From Gaiellasilicea sp963765705 (lineage in GTDB: Bacteria > Actinomycetota > Thermoleophilia > Gaiellales > Gaiellaceae), in NCBI GenBank assembly GCA_963765705.1, contig CAVXXJ010000013.1, forward strand, positions 62,001-126,000: 64,000 nucleotides of DNA, in the 5' to 3' direction. Both the position numbers and the translations under genes were made by a program. Of this stretch, positions 53,427 to 62,989 are shown piece by piece. The notes under the pieces are model-generated. The model had not been told where the DNA came from and did no database searches. It saw only the letters and a program-made list of their open reading frames with translations. How positions within the stretch are numbered: the first letter of the stretch is position 1; each line of letters begins with the position of its first letter.

Positions 53427-54689
53427 GTGACTGCGCGCGTCCACTACGCCTGGGTCGTCGCCGGGGTCGCGTTCCTGTCGCTCGTGATGGCGTCGGGCTT
53501 CCGCTCGGTGACGGGCGTGCTCCTGATCCCGCTGCACGAGGAGTTCGGCTGGAGCCACGAGACGATCGGCCTTGCGGTCTCGCTGAACCTGCTCTGCTTC
53601 GGGCTCGGCGCGCCCTTCGCGGCGGCGCTGGTCGAGCGTGCGGGCGTGCGGCGCGTGGTCGGCACGTCGCTCGCCGTGATCGCCGTGTCGGCGCTGCTGA
53701 CCACCGCATGACCGAGACGTGGCAGCTCTTCCTGCTCTGGGGGCTCGTCAACGGCCTCGCGACCGGCGCCGTCTCGGTCCCGCTTGCCGCGATCATCGCG
53801 AACCGCTGGTTCGTGGCCAGGCGCGGCCTCGTCACCGGCCTGATGACGGCGAGCTACGCGTCGGGGCAGCTGGTCTTCCTCCCGGCACTCGCCTGGCTCG
53901 CCGGCTTCGACTGGCGCTGGGCGGCGCTGGCGATCGCGGTCGTCGCGCTGCTGCTCGTCCTGCCGGTCGTGCTGCGGTTCATGCGCGACCGGCCGGAGGA
54001 CATCGGCCTGACGCCGTTCGGCGCTGACGAGAGCTGGCAGCCGGCGGCAGTCACGACTGCGCCCGCGTTCGGGGCGGCGCTCGATGCGCTCTCGATGGCG
54101 ATGCGCACGAAGGTGTTCTGGCTCCTCGCAGGGACGTTCTTCGTCTGCGGCGCGACGACGAACGGGCTCGTCTCGACGCATCTGATCCCCGCGGCGCACG
54201 ACCACGGGATCGCGCAGGTGACCGCAGCCGGGCTGCTCGCGCTGATCGGCGTCTTCGACGTCGTCGGCACGACCGCGTCCGGCTGGCTGACCGACCGGTA
54301 CGACCCGCGCATCCTCCTGCTCGCCTACTACGGGCTGCGCGGGGTGTCGCTGCTCGCGCTGCCGCTCGCGTTCGACACCGCCAACGCGGCGATGCTCGCC
54401 TTCGTCGTCGTCTACGGGCTCGACTGGGTCGCGACGGTGCCGCCGACCTCAGCGCTGGCGACGGCGCACTTCGGCCAGCAGGCCGGCGTCGTCTTCGCGT
54501 GGATCTTCGCGGCGCACCAGCTCGGCGCGGCGACCGCGGCGTGGGGGGCCGGCCTGATCCGCACCCACACCGGCGAGTACACCGCCGCCTTCCTGGCGGC
54601 GGGCGCGCTCGCGCTCGTCGCGGCCGGCGGCCGTCCTGCTGATCAGGTCGGCCCGCAGCGGGCCGCAGGAGCCGGCGCCCGTGATGTGA
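53427..54689 (+). CDS. MFS transporter (monocarboxylate-porter-like), frame broken twice
   Basis: Breaks near 53725 and 54626 divide one protein of about 420 residues. Helix 1 WVVAGVAFLSLVMASGFRSV and GVLLIPLHEEFGWSHETIGL are typical of the oxalate/formate and monocarboxylate MFS group. The middle has IIANRWFVARRGLVTGLMTA and SGWLTDRYDPRILLLAYYGL. It ends after repair with SGPQEPAPVM. Likely organic-acid transport, perhaps linked to the adjacent SDR. GTG 53427 lies just after the inverted repeat GTGAC-GTT-GTCAC (53410-53422), a possible operator. Confidence 0.83.
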
Positions 54690-54715
54690 GAGGGGCGCCC
54701 TCGGGCGCCCCTCTC
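54688..54715. terminator. Bidirectional hairpin between MFS and APC genes
   Basis: Perfect 12-base stem GAGAGGGGCGCC-CTCG-GGCGCCCCTCTC between convergent stops at 54689 and 54732. There is no T-run, but the position and stability fit transcript ending from both sides. Confidence 0.6.
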
Positions 54716-54731
54716 AGTCGATGCGAGCCCG

Positions 54732-56322
54732 CTAGTGCGCCAGGCGGCTTGGTCGGGTCGGGGCGCCCGTGTAGCCCGCCTCGATCCGCTCGAGCTCTTC
54801 CTCGGTGCCCTGCCGCACGGGACCCTTGAACCACTTCTTCGCCGACAGCGCGTACCAGCCGCCGAAGAGGATGAACGCTCCGCCGACGGTGAGCGGCGCG
54901 TAGTTGACGACGTTCCAGTCGAACGCGTCGTCCCAGGGCACGCCCGCCGGGGCGATCGGAAGCATGAACAGGATGCAGATGAGCGCGATCCACCCGATCG
55001 CGAGCAGATCGATCCACTTGTACTTCTCGCCGAGGTGCCAGGCGCCGCGCTCGAACGCGTCCCCGGTCCGCCAGCGCAGGTAGACGGGGATGCCGAACGC
55101 GATGTAGAGGCCGATCACGGCGATCGACGTGCCGACGAGATAGCCGACGACGGCGTTCTTCAGTGTCGGCACCATCAGCAGCCACGGCCAGGATGCCGAT
55201 CGCGAGCACCGCGTAGAGCGGCACGCGCTGCGCCGAGATCCGCCGCCAGAGCTGGTGGCCGGGGACGGCGCGGTCGCGCGAGAACGCGTACATCATCCGC
55301 GACGCCGAGGTCACCGATGCCGTCAGGCAGAACATCTGCGCGAAGACGACGATGGTGAGCAGGATCTTGGCCCAGGTCGACCCGAGCGCCGTCTCCCAGA
55401 TGTAGGTGACCGCGTAGCCGCCGGCGTCGATCACGCCCTGCGTGTCCGGAACGGCGAACGTCACGGCCAGCAGGAGGAAGAAGCCGAAGATCACCGAGAC
55501 GACCACCGACATCACCATCCCGATCGCGGCCGTACGCGACGCCTGCCTGGTCTCCTCGGCCATGTGCGCCGAGGCGTCGAAGCCCGTGATCGTGTACTGG
55601 GACATCAGCAGCCCGATCCCGAACACGTACAGGAACATGAAGTCGCCGAAGTTCGCGCCGCTGAATCCCGGAGTTGTTGATCGTCTCGCCGAAGACGTAA
55701 CCGAACGACTGGTGCGTGTCGGGAACGATGAGCAGCACGAGCACGATGAACACGACGCCGGCCATGTGCCACCAGGCGGAGATCGTGTTCAGGGCCGCGG
55801 TGATCGAGACCGCGAACAGGTTCACGAGAATCGCGATCGCCATCACCACCGAGTAGGTGACGAAGATCCACTTCGACGTGTTGGGATAGTCGAAGAGAGG
55901 TTCAGCCACGAGGTGGCGAAGATTGCGAGGCCGTAGCCGATGGCCGCCGTCACCGCGATCTGGCCGACGAGGTTGAACCAGCCCGTGAACCAGCCCCAAG
56001 CCGGGCTCCCGAGCTTGGAGGCCCAGTAGTAGAGGCCGCCCGCGGTCGGGTAGGTCGAGGCGATCTCGCCCATCGCCAGCGAGACGATGATGCAGAAGCC
56101 GCCGACGAGGAGCCAGCCCCACGTGACCGCCACCGGGCCGCCCCATTGGAAGGCGATGTAGTACGACGTCAGGCAGCCGGCGAGGATCGAGATGATCGTG
56201 AACGAGATCGCGAAGTTCTGGAACCCGCCCATCGCCCGGAAGAGCTCCTGCGCGTAGCCGAGCTTGTGCAGCATCTGCTCGTCGCTGTCGTGCCGCGAGC
56301 CTGCGGGTGGTGCCGTTTCCAT
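54732..56322 (-). CDS. APC-family amino acid/polyamine permease, frame broken three times
   Basis: ATG 56322 is supported by GGAGGGCGG upstream. The joined protein has about 530 residues and twelve helices: FAISFTIISILAGCLTSYYI, EIASTYPTAGGLYYWASKLG, ITGFDASAHMAEETRQASRT, and SASRMMYAFSRDRAVPGHQL, all marks of the ACT/GABA-permease group of APC transporters. Breaks lie near 55176, 55672 and 55899. It is divergent from the gamma-glutamylation genes and probably imports their amine substrate (putrescine, ethanolamine or GABA-like compounds). Confidence 0.84.
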
Positions 56323-56585
56323 CCGCCCTCCTACGGTTGGTGACGTGTCAGCGCTATTACGCGCCTCTGCCACAATCGTTGTCAACGTGTCGGACGGCAC
56401 GATGCAGTAGGATCGCCCAAGATGAGCGGCCGGCAATCCCCGCACTCACGGATGACGAACCAGACACTGCGCCGGGAACCACCCTCGGCCTTGCCGAGGC
56501 AACCAGCCTTGGCCGCGGCCGAGTGCGGCCCCCGGCTTGGTCTGGATCGCCCCCGCGAGCACGGCAATCACCGACCGATCATCTC

Positions 56586-57925
56586 GTGCTCGGCTTCGAC
56601 GAGCTGAAGGCCGACGTGGAGTCGGGCGCGATCGACACGGTCGTCGTCGCCTTCACCGACATGCAGGGGCGGCTGCTGGGGAAGCGGCTCCACGGCGAGT
56701 TCTTCGTCGACGAGGTCGACGCGGGGCACGCCGGTCGAGGGCTGCAACTACCTGCTCGCGCTCGAGATGGAGATGGATCCGGTGCCGGGCTACGAGCTCG
56801 CGAGCTGGGAGCGGGGCTACGGCGACTTCGCGCTGACGCCCGACCTGGCGACGCTGCGGCGGATCCCGTGGCTCGAGGCGACCGCGCTCGTCCTCTGCGA
56901 CGTCGGCTGGCACGACGGCTCGCCGGTGGCGCCGTCGCCGCGCCAGGTGCTGCGCGCGCAGGTCGAGCGGGCGGAGGCGCTCGGCTTCACGCCGATGATC
57001 GGCTCCGAGCTCGAGTTCTACTTGCTCAAGGAGACCTACGCCGAGGCGCACGCGCAGCAGCTACGAGGACCTGACGCCGTCGGTGCCGTACATCCTCGAC
57101 TACCACATCCTCGCGACGCACCTACGACGAGCCGTTCATCCGCCAGATCCGCAACGGGATGCAGGGCGCGGGGATCAAGGTCGAGACCTCGAAGGGCGAG
57201 GCGTGGCCGGGCCAGCACGAGATCAACTTCCGCTACGCCGACGCGGTGACGATGGCCGACAACCACGTCGTCTACAAGAACGGGGCGAAGGAGATCGCGC
57301 ACCTGAACGGCTGCTCGATCACCTTCATGGCGAAGCCCGACCACACGCTGGATCGGCAGCTCCTGCCACATCCACTCGTCGCTCTGGCGCGGCGAGGAGA
57401 GCGCGTTCGCGGGCGAGACGGCCGAGTTCAACGGCTGGCTCGCGGGGCAGATCGCCTGCCTGAAGGAGCTCGCGATCTTCCTGGCGCCGAACGTCAACTC
57501 GTACAAGCGCTACGCGGCCGGCTCGTGGGCGCCGACGACGCTCGCCTGGGGCCGCGACAACCGGACGTGCGGCTTCCGGATCGTCGGGCACGGCCCGGCG
57601 CTGCGGACGGAGACGCGGATCCCGGGCGCCGACGCGAATCCCTACCTCGCGTTCGCCGCGATCATCGCCGCCGGCCTGCACGGGATCGAGCAGCGAGCTC
57701 GAGCTGCCGCCGGCGCTCGAGGGCAACGCCTACGAGTCCGACGCCGACCGCTTCCCGCACTCGCTGCGCGAGGCGATCGCCGCGCTCGAGGGCGGCTCGA
57801 TGGCGCGAGCGGCGTTCGGCGACGAGGTGGTCGACCACTACCTCAACTACGCCCGCACCGAGCAGCAGCTCTTCGACCGGGTCGTGACCTCCTACGAGCG
57901 GGAGAGGTTCTTCGAGCGTGGCTAG
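56586..57925 (+). CDS. Glutamine-synthetase-like gamma-glutamyl ligase (PuuA/GlnA4 type), frame broken five times
   Basis: GTG 56586 begins the family N-terminus (LGFDELKADVESGAIDTVVV, FTDMQGRLLGKRLHGEFF). Joined across breaks near 56726, 57060, 57121, 57346 and 57692 it is about 447 residues with the metal-site block GSELEFYLLKE, GEAWPGQHEINFRYADAV, SSCHIHSSLW, and RTETRIPGADANPYLAFAAI. Such type-I GS relatives in catabolic clusters join glutamate to an amine rather than to ammonia, as PuuA does with putrescine or GlnA4 with ethanolamine. The hydrolase gene overlaps its end by eight bases. The 263 bases before it (56323-56585) hold the divergent promoters; no gene seen there. Confidence 0.83.
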
Positions 57926-58634
57926 GCCCGTGATCGGGATCACCGCGTACGCGGAGCCGAGCGTGCGCTGGGGCGTCTGGGACGTGCCGGCGGCGGTGAT
58001 CCCGCTCGCGTACGTCCGCGCAGGTCGAGTCCGCCGGCGGGCGAGCGCTGCTCGTGCCGCCGAGCGAGGAGGGGATCGACGAGACGCTCGACGCGGTCGA
58101 CGGGCTCCTCTTCTCCGGCGGCTCGGACATCGACCCGGCGCAGTACGGGCACGAGGCGCATCCCGAGACGACCGGCGTCCGGGCCGAGCGCGACCGCGGC
58201 GAGCTGGCGCTGCTCACCGCCGCGCTCGAGCGCGACATGCCCGTGCTGGCGGTGTGCCGCGGCTCGCAGGTGCTCAACGTCGCGCGCGGCGGCGACTCGT
58301 CCAGCACCTCCCCGACGCAGTCGGCGACGAGAAGCACAAGCAGACGCCGGGCGTCTTCGCCGACCACGACGTCGAGGTGAAGGCGGACAGCCGGCTCGGC
58401 TCGCTGCTCGGCGAGCGGGCGCCGGTCAAGTCACACCACCACCAGGGCTTCGGCCGGGTCGGCGAGGGGCTCGTGGAGTCGGCGTGGGCCGAGGACGGCA
58501 CGCTCGAGGGGCTCGAGGATCCCGGCAAGCGGTTCGCCGTCGGCGTGCTCTGGCACCCGGAGGAGGGCGAGGACGCGGCGCTCTTCCAGGCGCTCGTCGA
58601 CGAGGCGCGCGCCTACCGCGAGACGAAGAGCTAG
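57918..58634 (+). CDS. PuuD-like gamma-glutamyl hydrolase (peptidase C26), frame broken twice
   Basis: GTG 57918 overlaps the ligase stop. Repairing breaks near 58025 and 58293 gives about 239 residues of the class-I glutamine amidotransferase fold: VIGITAYAE, LLFSGGSDIDPAQYG, nucleophile cysteine in VLAVCRGSQVLNVARGG, SHHHQGFGRV, and VGVLWHPEEGED with the catalytic histidine and glutamate. It removes glutamate from gamma-glutamyl amino acids, the last step of the pathway, regenerating glutamate for the ligase. Confidence 0.84.
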   Translation: MARPVIGITAYAEPSVRWGVWDVPAAVIPLAYVRAGRVRRRASAARAAERGGDRRDARRGRRAPLLRRLGHRPGAVRARGASRDDRRPGRARPRRAGAAHRRARARHARAGGVPRLAGAQRRARRRLVQHLPDAVGDEKHKQTPGVFADHDVEVKADSRLGSLLGERAPVKSHHHQGFGRVGEGLVESAWAEDGTLEGLEDPGKRFAVGVLWHPEEGEDAALFQALVDEARAYRETKS

Positions 58635-59440
58635 CGGGACGGACTGGCGGGAGAGCGGCGGCGAGAGCGGCGGAGCCGCTGCGCTGTTCGAGGCTGCGAC
58701 CGGTGTCGGAGCGACCGGCGGCGGGACCTGCGCCAGGTGCTGGGCAGGCTGTGCGGGCAGCTGGCTGCGGCACGAATGCGGCAGGGCGAAGCGGCTGGGC
58801 CGGAGCAGGAACGGGTGCGGGCAGGGGCGGGAGCGGGAGGGACCGGTACGACCACACGGCTGCCGGCTGCTGCAGCTGGACGTGCGGCGGCGCGACCGGC
58901 GGGAGCGCGACGGGCTGGAGACCGTCTGGACAGGCTGGGGCTGCTGGATCGGTGGCGCGGCCTGAACCGGCGGGCGCTGCCTGAACGACCGGAGGCGGCC
59001 TGCACGGGCGGTGCGGCCTGGACGACGGGAGGCGCCTGGACGGGCTGCGGAGCCTGACGTGCGCGCGCCGATGCCGTCGCGCGGGCGGTCAGCGCGGTGA
59101 GCAGCTGGGCCATGCGCGTGTCGTTCTCCGAGATGCGCTGCTCGAGCTGGAGCTGCAGGCGCGACTGCTCGGCCATCCGGTGGTACATCTGCGCCCGGGC
59201 GTCGCCGATCACGTAGCCGATCATGACGCCGACGATGAGGCCGCCGAGGATCGTGGCGAAGCCGTAGCTGCTCGGGATCGGCCAGGCGAAGCGCAGCGGG
59301 CTGAGCGGCACGGCGCCGACGAGGACGCCGGCCGACGCGCCGATAGCGACGCCGAGCCTCCCGACCGCACGTGCCTTCGCCTGGTAGTGCCCGACGAGCT
59401 CTTCGACTGCTCTCTGTGCCGCTGCCGTATCTGCTCCCAC
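58631..59440 (-). CDS. Membrane protein with two helices and Pro/Ala/Gln-rich tail
   Basis: GTG 59440. The first 140 residues are clear: an amphipathic start (AVEELVGHYQAKARAVGRLG), two glycine-rich helices (VAIGASAGVLVGAVPLSPLR, FATILGGLIVGVMIGYVIGD), then a coiled stretch (QSRLQLQLEQRISENDTRMA). The rest is low-complexity, with repeats of PVVQAAPPVQAA. Because all three frames are open and proline-rich there, the tail frame after about 58990 is uncertain and probably shifted. It is convergent with the hydrolase gene and interrupts the catabolic cluster. No known family. Confidence 0.6.
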   Translation of the reverse strand: MGADTAAAQRAVEELVGHYQAKARAVGRLGVAIGASAGVLVGAVPLSPLRFAWPIPSSYGFATILGGLIVGVMIGYVIGDARAQMYHRMAEQSRLQLQLEQRISENDTRMAQLLTALTARATASARARQAPQPVQAPPVVQAAPPVQAASGRSGSARRFRPRHRSSSPSLSRRSPARRAPAGRAAARPAAAAGSRVVVPVPPAPAPARTRSCSGPAASPCRIRAAASCPHSLPSTWRRSRRRSLRHRSQPRTAQRLRRSRRRSPASPSR

Positions 59441-59497
59441 GTCTTACTCATCGGCGTGAGGCGCGGGACCCTTGAGAGAGATGTTCAAATAGGCAGC

Positions 59498-60848
59498 GTG
59501 CTGACCGTCCTGAACCCCGCCACCGAGGAGCCGATCGCCGAGCTCGAGCAGGCGGGCGTCGAGGAGACCGACGCCGCCGTCGCTCGCGCGAAGGCCGCGT
59601 TCCCTGCCTGGAGGGCGGTCGCTCCGGCCGACCGGGCGCGGCTGCTGCGCCGGCTCGCGACGCTCGTCGAGGAGCACGGGGAGGAGCTCGCGCGGATCGA
59701 GTCGCGCAACGTCGGCAAGCCGATCTCCGGTGCGCGCGGCGGAGATCGGGATGGTCGCGCAGGTCTTCCACTTCTACGCCGGCGCCGTCGACAAGCACTA
59801 CGGCGAGACGATCCCGGTCGGCGGCGGCGTCGACGTCACCTTCCGCGAGCCGCTCGGCGTCGTCGGCCTGATCGTGCCGTGGAACTTCCCGCTCAACATC
59901 TCCTCCTGGAAGCTCGGCCCCGCGCTCGCGTGCGGCAACACGGTCGTCCTGAAGCCGGCCGAGCTGACGCCGCTGTCGGCGCTGCGGCTGGCCGAGCTCG
60001 TGCTCGAGGCCGGGATCCCCGAAGGCGTCGTCAACGTCCTCGTCGGCAAGGGCTCGGTCGTCGGCAGCCGCCTGGTCGAGCACCCGGACGTGGCGAAGAT
60101 CGGCTTCACCGGCTCGACCGAGGTGGGGCGCACGGTGATGCAGGGCGCCGCCGCGACGATCAAGCGCGTCACGCTCGAGCTCGGCGGCAAGTCGGCGAAC
60201 GTCGTCTTCGCCGACGCCGACCTCGAGCGGGCGGCCGCGGCAGCGCCGTACGCGGTCTTCGACAACGCCGGCCAGGACTGCTGCGCGCGCTCGCGGATCC
60301 TCGTCGAGCGCAGCGCCTACGACCGCTTCGTCGAGCTGCTGATCGAAGCGACGCGCGGCGTGAAGGTCGGCGATCCCGAGGACGACGCGACCGAGATGGG
60401 CCCGCTGATCTCGGCGGCGCACCGCGAGACGGTCTCGTCGTTCGTCGAGGGCGAGCCGCTCTTCCGCGGCGAGGCGCCGGACGGAGCCGGCTTCTGGTTT
60501 CCGTGCACGCTCGTCGAGGCGACGAACGACGACCGGATCGCGCGCGAGGAGGTCTTCGGCCCGGTCGCGGCCGTGATCCCGTTCGCGGACGAGGCCGAGG
60601 CGATCCGGCTCGCGAACGACACGCCGTACGGGCTCTCCGGCTCGATCTGGACGCGCGACGGCGCGCGGGCGCTGCGGGTGGCGCGCGCGGTCGAGGCGGG
60701 CGTCCTGTCCGTCAACTCGAACAGCTCCGTGCGCGTCTCGACGCCGTTCGGCGGCATGAAGCAGTCGGGCTTCGGCCGCGAGCTCGGCATGCACGCGCTC
60801 GAGGGCTACTCGGAGGTCAAGAACGTGTTCCTGTCGACGGAGGGGTGA
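59498..60848 (+). CDS. Aldehyde dehydrogenase, one frame break
   Basis: GTG 59498 starts the family N-terminus VLTVLNPATEEPIAELEQAG. Repair near 59735 gives about 450 residues with GVVGLIVPWNFPLNISSWKL, KIGFTGSTEVGRTVM, general base glutamate in VTLELGGKSANVVF, nucleophile cysteine in GQDCCARSRILVE, and EVFGPVAAVIPF. It oxidises an aldehyde with NAD(P). In this setting the likely substrate is a gamma-glutamyl aldehyde, as for PuuC. The overlap GTGA couples it to the SDR. Confidence 0.87.
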
Positions 60849-61623
60849 GCGTGGGCGAGCGGCTCGAAGGAAAGGTCTGCGTGATCACCGGCGCCGGCGG
60901 CGGGATGGGCCGCGAGGCGGCGATCCTCTTCACCGAGGAGGGCGCGAAGGTCTGCGCCGCCGACATGAACCTCGAGGCGGCGGAGGAGACGGTCGGCCTC
61001 TGCTCCGGCGAGGCGTTCGCGGTCAAGGTGAACGTGGCCGAGGAGGACGACGTGCGCGCGATGTGCGCGCGAGGCGGCCGAGCGGTTCGGCGGCATCGAC
61101 GTCCTCTACAACAACGCCGGCATCTCGCCCGACGACGACGCCTCGGTGCTCGACACCTCGGTCGAGGCGTGGGACCGCGTGCAGGCGGTGAACACGCGCG
61201 GCGTCTTCCTCTGCTGCAAGCACGGGATCCCGTACCTGCTCGAGCGCGGCGGCGGCTCGGTGATCAACGTCGCGAGCTTCGTCGCGATCCTCGGCGCGGC
61301 CACCTCGCAGATCTCCTACTCGGCCTCGAAGGGGGCCGTGCTCTCGATGAGCCGCGAGCTCGGCGTGCAGTTCGCGCGGCAGGGCGTGCGCGTGAACGCG
61401 CTCTGCCCGGGCCCGGTCGAGACGCCGCTCCTGCTCAACATCTTCGGCGACGACCCGGCGGCGCTCGAGCGGCGGCGGATCCACTGGCCGATGGGGCGGC
61501 TCGCGAAGCCGCGCGAGATCGTCAACGCGGCGCTCTTCCTCGCGAGCGACGAGTCGTCGTACGTGAACGGCGCGACGTTCCTCGTCGACGGCGGCCTCAC
61601 GGCCGCCTACGTCACCCCGAGTA
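60845..61623 (+). CDS. Short-chain dehydrogenase/reductase, frame broken near 61066
   Basis: GTG 60845. Joined frames give about 260 residues: VCVITGAGGGMGREAAILFT, GIDVLYNNAGISPDDDASVL, SVINVASFVAILGAATSQIS, catalytic YSASK, and ALCPGPVETPLL. One base restored near 61619 would stop the protein at 61623 after TAAYVTPE, a normal SDR end; otherwise it runs to 61673. Coupled to the aldehyde dehydrogenase, it may oxidise the alcohol that yields the aldehyde, a step carried by a flavin oxidase in the putrescine route. Confidence 0.85.
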
Positions 61624-61669
61624 GTCGCCGCCTTAGGACATGTCGGGCCGACCCAGGTCCGGAACGTAG

Positions 61670-62122
61670 CTAGACGCCGACGACTTGGACGAGCCAGCGG
61701 CGGTCGCGCTCGCGGTCGAGCTCGAGGAAGAGCACGCGCTGCCAGGTGCCGAGGCAGAGCTCGCCGTCGCGCACGGGGATCGACTCGCCGGCGGGGCCGA
61801 GCAGCATCGACATGCAGTGCGAGTGGCCGTTGCCGAAGTCCATGTCCTCGGGGCAGACGTTCTCGGTGCGCCGGTCCCAGTCGTCGTGCGCGTAGTAGTT
61901 GTCGCTCGGCACGAGCTTCTTGAGCAGGAGCGCGAAGTCCTCGAGGAAGCCGGTCTCGAACTCGTTGACGCGGACGGAGCAGGTCGTGTGCGGCGAGTAG
62001 ACGGAGCAGATGCCGTTCTTGATCCCGCTCGCGACGACGGCTTCCTGCACCTCGTCGGTGATGTCCTTGACGGAGAGCCCGCCGGCGGTCCGGAGCTGCG
62101 TCTCCTGCTGGTAGGCCTTCAT
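61670..62122 (-). CDS. yjbQ: YjbQ/UPF0047 family protein
   Basis: 150 residues with the compact YjbQ barrel: GICSVYSPHTTCSVRVNEFE, then DNYYAHDDWDRRTENVCPED, GHSHCMSMLLGPAGESIPV and GTWQRVLFLELD. The HTTC and GHSHC blocks line the conserved pocket. Some members have weak thiamin-phosphate synthase activity; the true role is unsettled. It is convergent with the SDR, whose unrepaired stop overlaps it by four bases. Confidence 0.9.
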   Translation of the reverse strand: MKAYQQETQLRTAGGLSVKDITDEVQEAVVASGIKNGICSVYSPHTTCSVRVNEFETGFLEDFALLLKKLVPSDNYYAHDDWDRRTENVCPEDMDFGNGHSHCMSMLLGPAGESIPVRDGELCLGTWQRVLFLELDRERDRRWLVQVVGV

Positions 62123-62194
62123 CTGCTGGACATTGTGACAGTCGTCAGGCGAACGCCGTTCGGAGAACCGATCCTCGCGGTACGCTCGACCCGC

Positions 62195-62267
62195 GGGCCC
62201 GTAGCTCAGCGGTCAGAGCAGCGGACTCATAATCCGTCGCGCCCTGGTTCGAATCCAGGCGGGCCCA
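62195..62267 (+). tRNA. tRNA with CAT anticodon (Met or lysidine-modified Ile)
   Basis: A 73-base cloverleaf: acceptor GGGCCCG/CGGGCCC with discriminator A, D-arm GCTC/GAGC, anticodon stem GCGGA/TCCGT with loop CTCATAA, T-arm CCTGG-TTCGAAT-CCAGG. CCA is not encoded. The first acceptor pair is normal (G-C), so it is not an initiator. Elongator Met and tRNA-Ile2 cannot be separated by eye. A TACGCT -10-like hexamer lies just upstream. Confidence 0.95.
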
Positions 62268-62276
62268 ACCTTGTTG

Positions 62277-62342
62277 GCGCAGGTCAGGGATTTGCGAGAG
62301 CAGATCCCTGACGCGCGAAGACCCCTGAAGGGTCGCTTCGCT
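62277..62342 (-). repeat. Structured dispersed repeat, copy F
   Basis: Begins ten bases after the tRNA. Stem GTCAGGGATTTGC-GAGA-GCAGATCCCTGAC differs in sequence from copies A-C yet remains paired, followed by GCGCGAAGACCCCTGAAGGG and TCGCTTCGC. The position suggests a processing or termination role for the tRNA transcript, or mere insertion. Confidence 0.78.
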
Positions 62343-62629
62343 CCCGGCTCGATCTGTCGAAGATGCTGTGGCGCCCGATCACCAATTGGAGAGGGGACAT
62401 GTGTGGGTCGGGATCACTTCACTGTCAACAAGCGCGGTGAACCACCTCATGGGTGATAGGTCAAGCGACCCCCTCTGGTGCATGGTGTCCTCAGCGGACA
62501 AGAAATGAGCTTGGCGGACCTCCTGCGGTGGATCCGGAGCTCAATACGGAGAACGGGGCGGGGCTCCTGCGGTGGCCCCGCGTTTTCCATCTTCACACTT
62601 CACTTTCGGCGCTCGAGGGAGAAGGTCAG
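62343..62629 (+). other. Gene-free stretch ending in an intrinsic terminator
   Basis: No convincing reading frame. The stretch has a duplicated CTCCTGCGGTGG block (about 62520 and 62564). It carries the terminator GCGGGGC-N10-GCCCCGC-GTTTT at 62558-62586, before the small membrane gene. A short RNA ending at this terminator is possible. Confidence 0.4.
62558..62586 (+). terminator. Intrinsic terminator
   Basis: Seven-base GC stem GCGGGGC/GCCCCGC with a ten-base loop, followed by GTTTT. It ends whatever is transcribed from the tRNA side. Confidence 0.6.
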
Positions 62630-62914
62630 ATGTCGAACGAAATGTTCGTGCTCGTGCTTGCGGTCGGCGCTGCGGTGCTGGCGGGCTGGATCCACGCACG
62701 GTTCCCCGCGCTCGCGCCCGAGCAGATGGGCAAGACGGCGCTCCACACCGGAGTCGCGTTCGTGCTCCTGAAGCTGACACCGGGCTTCGGCGACTCGCCG
62801 GTGGCGATGTTCGCTTGCGTCTTCCTGTTCGTGCTGCCGGCGCTCGTCTACTCGCTGCTGTGCGCGATCTGGATGCTCAAGCTCGCCCAGACGGCTCTCG
62901 GCGTCTCGCGCTAG
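62630..62914 (+). CDS. Small three-helix membrane protein
   Basis: 94 residues from ATG 62630, with GAGGGAGAAGG upstream. Hydrophobic segments FVLVLAVGAAVLAGWIHARF, LHTGVAFVLLKLTPGFG and MFACVFLFVLPALVYSLLCA, then LKLAQTALGVSR. No family recognised. Confidence 0.68.
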   Translation: MSNEMFVLVLAVGAAVLAGWIHARFPALAPEQMGKTALHTGVAFVLLKLTPGFGDSPVAMFACVFLFVLPALVYSLLCAIWMLKLAQTALGVSR

Positions 62915-62921
62915 AGAACCA

Positions 62922-62982
62922 AAGGAGGCTTGGCGGAACGTCGGTCGGTGGCGGCGCCACCGGCGTTTCGCCAAGCCTCCTT
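62922..62982. terminator. Large bidirectional terminator hairpin
   Basis: Arms AAGGAGGCTTGGCGGAA and TTTCGCCAAGCCTCCTT pair over 17 bases with one G-T wobble, and an inner hairpin GGTGGC-GGC-GCCACC sits in the loop. It lies exactly between the convergent stops at 62914 and 62990. The A- and T-ends give a short T-run on each strand. Confidence 0.8.
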
Positions 62983-62989
62983 GAACGAG

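Noticed and set aside
56586..57925. Glutamine synthetase gene as a decayed pseudogene
   Set aside because: Five breaks all have the same one-surplus-base form and every catalytic motif between them is intact, so decay is unlikely.
62195..62342. tRNA plus repeat as a phage or island attachment site
   Set aside because: No integrase, no duplicated tRNA 3' end and no phage genes nearby; the repeat occurs at five other non-tRNA places.
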